Of a DNA stretch of 12,862 nucleotides, positions 8,366 through 12,862 are shown piece after piece. Under the pieces are notes generated by a model. It was given only the letters and a program-made list of their open reading frames with translations. It was not told the origin of the DNA and did not search any database. Positions within the stretch are counted from its first letter, which is position 1, and each line of letters starts with the position of its first letter. The position numbers were made by a program, and so were the translations under genes. Source of the DNA: Tieghemiomyces parasiticus (Eukaryota; Kickxellomycota; Dimargaritomycetes; Dimargaritales; Dimargaritaceae); assembly GCA_027575765.1 (NCBI GenBank), contig JANBPT010001183.1, forward strand, positions 1 through 12,862, given 5' to 3'.

Positions 8366-8892
8366 TCGGTCGATGATGTATCGTTAGTGATGAAACTCTC
8401 AGTTGGACCCTTATCCCATCGGTTAGGCGGTACGGCCGGCCATGGGTGGAAGGAGTTGCACCGTCTGGTCAGCCACCTTTCAGCTCGTTTGCTACCTGAT
8501 CAGATAACGCTTTGACAAGCTATTTCCATAGCTTTAATTATCTTCAACGCGCACTTCGGCCCCCTTCACAAGCTATTGGGTCTATACTAGTAACCCTGGT
8601 TCGCGTCGATAACCTTAAAGCGAGGCAGTTTGCACTGATGAGCAGGTGGTTGGCAAGCACACCTTACTTTACATCCTACTTATGTGGCTTCGGGAGATTA
8701 GACTGCGTCACGCTACCTAAGGATGCAGGATTAACTTCTCTTGGCATTGCCCGTAGAGAGTCTACCAAACTACCGACTTGGCCCACCTCGGTATGGTGTC
8801 ATCCACCTGAAACAAGAGAGCGGGTTTTAATCGGTCGTGGCAATTGCATGGGTCAATGGCCTGGCCTCGGCCGCATTACAGGCGCCAAATAA
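8366..8892 (+). pseudogene. Weak non-LTR (LINE) reverse transcriptase relic
   Basis: Two overlapping frames carry pieces in LINE-like order. Frame one (8366-8515) reads SVDDVSLVMKLSVGPLSHRL, reminiscent of the (Y/F)xDD box. It is followed by WKELHRLVSHLSARL, like the W...L..L...L segment after the palm, and ends in TGA. Frame two (from about 8530) reads RPPSQAIGSILVTLV, like the PP...I..L thumb segment, and then VTLPKDAGLTSLGI, like the VxLPK..GGLG box that follows it in LINEs. The order is right, but spacings are wrong and glycines are lost, so it would be heavily decayed. No endonuclease, poly(A) tail or target duplication was seen. Chance resemblance is a real alternative. Confidence 0.3.
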
Positions 8893-8955
8893 AAATTCGA
8901 TGTCCTAAAAACTAAATAGGGGTCATTTAATGTAGTTGCCATCCATCTAGACTAC

Positions 8956-9688
8956 TTAGCAAGCTTGCCCCATCCAGCGATCATAGCAGGCTCTAAAGTC
9001 GTTTAGCTTGAGTTTAGCTAGCTCCGATTTCCAGGCATCCACGACCGCCTCCACCGTGGCGAACATTCTACCCCTCAACCGTCGTTTGACATCCCTTAAC
9101 AGCCAGAAGTCGTAGGAGGCCAGGTTGGCAGGACTATAGGGAGGAGTCAAAAGAAGTTTGAATGTAGTGGCGGAAATGTAGGCCTGGGTAGCTGCAGCAC
9201 AATATGGTGGCACATTGTTATGGTAGAGTCATGGAAGGTGACAGTCCAGACTTCCACGTGCCTTCACACATGTCCCATCACTTGTGACGATGGAATCCAG
9301 CAGGTGGCCAATAGCCCCATTGAACTCCTCCAGGAGCTCAGTGGTAAACTGTACCCGCTGGTGGCGCTGGTCATTGGTGAGGTCATAGGAGACCCAGCGG
9401 TTGAGGTAGCTACACAGCCCCAGGTCCTTGCGCAGGACTCGGCGTATGGCACTAGAAGAAGTGCGGCAGACATGGCCTAGTTGGCTAGCAACCAGCTGAG
9501 GGTCATCCTCCAACAGTTCCAGAAATATGGGCCCGTAAAATTTACCAATGTTATCCAATGGGTGGCCAGACCAGGGTCACATCTTCAAGGGAGTAGTGAC
9601 CGATATAAAAGCGAGCTAGCCACCTGTAGATAATAGCATGGATAGAGGCAGCCAGGCCCTGTAGGGTAGACAGCTCAACTAAAATATA
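8956..9688 (-). mobile_element. Decayed mariner (DD34D-type) transposase
   Basis: Three collinear pieces on the minus strand match mariner transposase. Piece 1 (about 9688-9582) has YRWLARFYIGHYSLED, the HTH-linker motif W.arF..Gd.SLeD. Piece 2 (about 9576-9232), one base out of frame with it, has SGHPLDNI (SGRP motif), LRKDLGL..YLNRWVSYDLT (the WVPh.L motif) and IVTSDGT, the TGDE box with the first catalytic aspartate kept. A TGA at 9229-9231 follows. Piece 3 (9228-8956), in the same frame, starts LYHNNVPPY, the HDNA.PH box with the second aspartate changed to Asn. It then has PPYSPANLASYDFW, the YSPDLAPSDF box with the third aspartate kept and one extra codon. About 70-85 residues expected between boxes one and two are missing. 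Total about 245 codons against about 340-350 for intact mariner. Inactive. No terminal repeats or TA duplication were identified. Confidence 0.85.
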
Positions 9689-9697
9689 CTATGCTCC

Positions 9698-9895
9698 GTG
9701 GCCCTTGGAATAAAAATTAGCAATGAGCAACCTTACATCACACCTGGTAGAGATGGGTGGAGCGGGGGATGGAACTTCGGAAGTTGGTATGACGGAGAAG
9801 TTCACACGCAGGTTGTGAAGCGAGAAAAGGTCCAATTCTTGAATGGTTTAAACGATTTGATTCCTCGCCCAGACGCCTATGTGTTTTATCCATAA
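9698..9895 (+). CDS. Short unexplained open frame, likely a relic
   Basis: An open stretch runs from the stop at 9680 to the stop at 9893-9895. It has no ATG near its start; the first methionine-type start would be GTG at 9698. The translation is rich in Gly, Trp and Tyr (GRDGWSGGWNFGSWYDGEVH) with a smooth mixed composition, unlike the frames around it. No family was recognised. It lies just outside the mariner relic, on the other strand. It may be a gene fragment or chance. Confidence 0.15.
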   Translation: MALGIKISNEQPYITPGRDGWSGGWNFGSWYDGEVHTQVVKREKVQFLNGLNDLIPRPDAYVFYP

Positions 9896-10492
9896 TGTCA
9901 TTATCTAAGACCTCAAGCTTTGATGGCTCAAAACATTATGCGCTCACTATATATTGACCACCTGCACAATAAAGGCCAAAAATGCGCGCGGGCTGATGAT
10001 GAGTATCCGGGTTCCAAAGTGAAATTTGTGTGTCCTCAATTTATACTACCGACGGACTATCTATGGTGACAACCAGCAAACTCTCCATGGTCCCTTCCCT
10101 CCCATACGGCTTACAGTGCTTCAGCAAGGACCGAACCTTCACTAACTGTCGTTAAACGGCAGAGGTGGTATTCATTCAATTAGCTAAACGATAATAATTA
10201 AGCCTCGGGTCTCACTTCATTCGTCATTCTTAGATAAATACTAAAACACCATCACTTCAAGTTGCAGGCGTACCTCTTGAGCAGGGAAACAAACCCAGTT
10301 TAACAACAAATGGGCAATTGCGAGCAGAGAGGCAGGGGTGGGGGGGTGGGGAATGTAAGAATAGGAGAGGTTGCTGTGAATGGCAAACAGAAGGTAAGGG
10401 ACATGAAGACAGATAATGTAGTACAGTACACGTAGACGTGGCACCACGAGGTCATGGCGCGCTGGGGCCATTATCAATTCCATCCGGTAGGA
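9896..10492. other. Intergenic and 3' flank of the large minus-strand gene
   Basis: Contains the untranslated region downstream of the stop at 10493. I found no clear AATAAA on the minus strand near the stop. A G-quadruplex-type run is listed separately. No coding or RNA gene is supported. Confidence 0.4.
10335..10351 (+). other. G-quadruplex-type G run
   Basis: GGGGTGGGGGGGTGGGG contains four runs of at least three G with one-base loops on the plus strand. It lies about 140 bases past the stop of the minus-strand gene, so it would be on the non-template-complement (C-rich in the transcript) side. Folding is predicted only from pattern. Confidence 0.4.
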
Positions 10493-12862
10493 TTAATCCG
10501 GCGACGGCAGCTCCAGCTCCTCGAATGGATCCCCGTTCACACCATCCAAAGTATCGTTGTGGCCATTCGACAGCGCCCCTTTATCCGCCGTGTCGGGAAA
10601 GGTTGACGGACTGGGCGACGTGGCGGTGGCGAGGGTGACACTGGACGTGGCACTGGCAGAGGAAGGCGACCGATGCAATTTGGGTCGATCGGGGGAGGTT
10701 GCCACCGTCGGCTTAGACGATCGTTGCGGAGAGTGAGCGGACGATGAGGCATGCTGTGATACCATCACATACTCACCGACCAGTTCGCAGTCTGGGGATC
10801 GCGCCGTATCGGTGGTGGCGGGGGCCTTGGCCGCCGCCTGGAGTTTTAGGGCAGGTAAACGGCGGGCAGCCGCCACGCCTGGCGAGTTAATCGAGCCTGC
10901 CGTGGGCGTAGCCTTGCTTGAAGTCGCCGCCTTGGTACGGTGGTCAGAGGGATGGCGTCGGCTACGTGGGCGCTCTAACTTGACCGATCGGTCACCGCCC
11001 GGGGACGCCGAAGTGCGACCTCCCTCGTCCCCATTTCCCTCCTCCGACTCCTTGGTTCCAGGCTCAGTAGCGTGGGGCGACGAAGTCGACCGGGGCCGGA
11101 CCAGTACGGGTGGATAGAGCGGAACCTTAGACTGATCAGGAATCCCGGCCTGTCGGAAAAATGCCTGCTTGATTGCCTGCTCCCGCTGAACCTCATTTAA
11201 CGTGTCGCTCTCGTAACCAAAGGTGGGCGACGGAGCCTGTGCTAGCGGCGGTGGCGAAGTTGCGGGGAAGGCGTCACCGTTGAGTGGCGTGGCCGCACCA
11301 AGGGGCCCGTCGTTCTTACTACTGTCGCCGTTCGTAGACCTGACTGCTAGCGTAGGCGATGAGGGGAGCGGTGGGCGAGGCGTCGGGTCACCAGCCTCGT
11401 CCAGTGCAGGGGCTGCAGTGGCGCCAGTAGGGATCCCTGGCTTCTGGGACCGGACGGCCCCGGCGCTCTTGATGCGCTTACGACGTGAGGATGGGCCGCG
11501 CTTGCGGATGGTCCGCGAATTGGGCTTGCCCGTTCCGTCATCTTTGCCATCAGCGGGGTCTCCGGGGGTGATCCCGAACCCTAAGCTATAGGCGTAAAGG
11601 GACCCCACGTCAATCCCCTTCTCGTCCAAGGACACACCGCGGATGGGTTCCGCCGGATTCTGGGACGCCCGGGTACCCAGCAATCCCTCCTGCGTATTGG
11701 GCAGCGTGCGGCGGTTCAAATAGTTGTTGGCGTACTCCTCGGGCATTCGGATGTTGAGCGGTGAAAAGTACGGCAGGGGTGGCTGACAGGCGAAGGGTTC
11801 GCGGTTGTAATTGACTAGGCGGAAGCTACTCCAGGGCTCAATCTGCACATAGGTGCGTCGCCGCAGCTCCGGAAGGAAATTGTGCCAAGTCGGCTGGTCC
11901 CGCACCCGCTGCGTCCAGTGTTGACCGTAGAGGCCAACCAGGGGTACAAAACCGGCCGTTGAGTGTCGCCGCGACCTGGCCCCGGTAGGGGGGGCGCCGT
12001 TGGGTAGGGAGGAGCTCCATCCAGGGCCACCGGTCGAGGCGGACGGCACGAAATCGCCCGGCAAGTCGACGTCGGCATGCAAGTCCAGGGCGTGCAGCTG
12101 GTCGGCCAGGGATGAAGGGTCACCGCGCGTAGGGTTATCGGTTGGGGCATCGACTGTGGGCGGCGAGTTGACTGGGGTAGGTAGATTAGCCTTTGCGGTC
12201 GGCTTGGCTGCAGCAGTTATGCCGCTTCCGGCGCCGGTGGGTGCGAAGTCCGCCGGCCCTTCCTCCTCTGGTAGAGGCAGGAACCGACGACCGGCTAGGG
12301 CGCCCGTGAGGCCCGAGGCGGCGGAGGAAGCCGCCCCAGCGAGGGGCATCGAGTGGTTCTCGTTCAGGCTTCCGTGGGCCAGCGAGTCGTACGAGGATGC
12401 GAAGGATACTGATTCGGACGGCTCCGAGGAGTGGCTCTGGTAGGCCTGGCTAAGGTCCACGTCCACCGCATCAATGCCCAGGCGGAGCGTATTGAGGATC
12501 AGGAGGGACGTGCCGCGCAGTGGGTTAGAGGGTAGGTCGTCGCGACAGACCCCGACTAGACGCTCTACCAGGCGGCCAGTGGTGACCAAGTAGACCAGGA
12601 GGTCGTTCTCGGCTCCAAAGGTCGGCGGTGGGGTTCCCGGCGTGGACCCGAAGCGGGGCGCAGAGGAGGCAGGGTCGGAGGACGGACTGGCCCCCAGGTG
12701 GTACCCGGCTAGGGCGGATGCCAACGAGGCCATACGGCCCAGGCCGGCGGGTAGTGCCACGGGACTACCCACGCTACCAGTGGACACCATCCCAGCGGAG
12801 TGCGGGTGCTGATGTCGCCGCCGGTGCGGCCCTTGGCGGTTGCCGCCGGCCGGGCGGATACG
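10493..12862 (-). CDS. Large disordered protein with one conserved-looking core, N-terminus may lie outside window
   Basis: The frame is open from the right edge to the stop at 10493-10495, 789 codons. The first ATG (12788-12790) would give 765 residues, but 24 in-frame codons precede it without a stop, so the true start may lie outside. Numbering from that ATG: residues 60-115 form a hydrophobic helical segment (ENDLLVYLVTTGRLVERLVG and on). Residues 281-375 are a dense aromatic block, including GLYGQHWTQRVRDQPTWHNF and a later PPLPYFSPLNIRMPEEYANN. Residues 427-442 are a basic patch (TIRKRGPSSRRKRIKS) resembling a nuclear localisation signal. Most of the rest is Pro/Ser/Ala-rich and probably disordered. 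No signal peptide or membrane segment is seen. I recognise no family. The helical part resembles pieces of ARM-type scaffold proteins only loosely. The DNA is clearly GC-richer than the flanking intergenic DNA, as expected of a real gene. Confidence 0.75.
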   Translation of the reverse strand, partial: RIRPAGGNRQGPHRRRHQHPHSAGMVSTGSVGSPVALPAGLGRMASLASALAGYHLGASPSSDPASSAPRFGSTPGTPPPTFGAENDLLVYLVTTGRLVERLVGVCRDDLPSNPLRGTSLLILNTLRLGIDAVDVDLSQAYQSHSSEPSESVSFASSYDSLAHGSLNENHSMPLAGAASSAASGLTGALAGRRFLPLPEEEGPADFAPTGAGSGITAAAKPTAKANLPTPVNSPPTVDAPTDNPTRGDPSSLADQLHALDLHADVDLPGDFVPSASTGGPGWSSSLPNGAPPTGARSRRHSTAGFVPLVGLYGQHWTQRVRDQPTWHNFLPELRRRTYVQIEPWSSFRLVNYNREPFACQPPLPYFSPLNIRMPEEYANNYLNRRTLPNTQEGLLGTRASQNPAEPIRGVSLDEKGIDVGSLYAYSLGFGITPGDPADGKDDGTGKPNSRTIRKRGPSSRRKRIKSAGAVRSQKPGIPTGATAAPALDEAGDPTPRPPLPSSPTLAVRSTNGDSSKNDGPLGAATPLNGDAFPATSPPPLAQAPSPTFGYESDTLNEVQREQAIKQAFFRQAGIPDQSKVPLYPPVLVRPRSTSSPHATEPGTKESEEGNGDEGGRTSASPGGDRSVKLERPRSRRHPSDHRTKAATSSKATPTAGSINSPGVAAARRLPALKLQAAAKAPATTDTARSPDCELVGEYVMVSQHASSSAHSPQRSSKPTVATSPDRPKLHRSPSSASATSSVTLATATSPSPSTFPDTADKGALSNGHNDTLDGVNGDPFEELELPSPD

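Noticed and set aside
8890..9720. ATAAAAATT at about 8890 and again at about 9711 as mariner terminal repeats
   Set aside because: The two copies are in the same orientation, not inverted, and are only nine A/T-rich bases, so they are not transposon ends.
10241..10483. Minus-strand frame of 80 codons just past the large gene
   Set aside because: It sits in the expected 3' untranslated region, lacks motifs and owes its length to low stop density.
12000..12443. Plus-strand 147-codon frame opposite the large gene
   Set aside because: Antisense shadow caused by the GC-rich codon pattern of the minus-strand gene; Gly/Ala/Arg-rich with no motif.

Overview
The window looks like nuclear DNA of a fungus, and I infer an early-diverging, parasite-type lineage. 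The evidence is as follows. Short spliceosomal introns begin GTAGGT or GTAAGT, end CAG or TAG, and contain CTAAC-like branch sites. One messenger leader is C-rich and then A-rich, running straight into the ATG. Genes are loosely spaced on both strands. A PIG-H (GPI15) gene end is present. Two intron-poor genes encode secreted proteins of no family I recognise. There are no bacterial operons, Shine-Dalgarno sites, tRNAs, rRNAs or CRISPR arrays. The species-level placement is inference only.

Layout. (1) Positions 1-392, plus strand: the 3' end of a PIG-H gene, the small subunit of the GPI-N-acetylglucosaminyltransferase. It is split by a 146-base intron and cut off by the left edge. (2) Positions 1579-3457, plus strand: a two-exon gene for a 555-residue protein. 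A signal peptide is followed directly by an F-box-like helical motif and later by an acidic serine-rich segment with a 12-residue tandem repeat. A TATA box, homopolymer leader and AATAAA flank it. (3) Positions 3527-6508: about 3 kb with no gene I can support, but with several inverted repeats, including an 18-base perfect palindrome. (4) Positions 6591-7568, minus strand: a second secreted protein of unknown function. Its last codons lie in a roughly 92-base tandem duplication whose second copy is out of frame. (5) Positions 8366-9688: a transposon graveyard. It holds a weak non-LTR reverse-transcriptase-like relic (plus) and a clear mariner transposase relic (minus) with a frameshift, a stop, a large internal deletion and a changed catalytic aspartate. 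(6) Positions 10493-12862, minus strand: a long GC-rich, mostly disordered open reading frame with one dense conserved-looking core. It runs off the right edge.

How it fits together. Two apparently ordinary intracellular genes, PIG-H and the large disordered protein, bracket about 10 kb of accessory-type DNA holding two secreted proteins and decayed transposons. That is the layout expected of a fast-evolving compartment with secreted effector-like genes, but function cannot be read from sequence alone. No biochemical link between the genes is visible. The items most worth a second look are the signal-peptide-bearing F-box-like protein, the out-of-frame duplicated tail of the minus-strand secreted gene, and the mariner relic.
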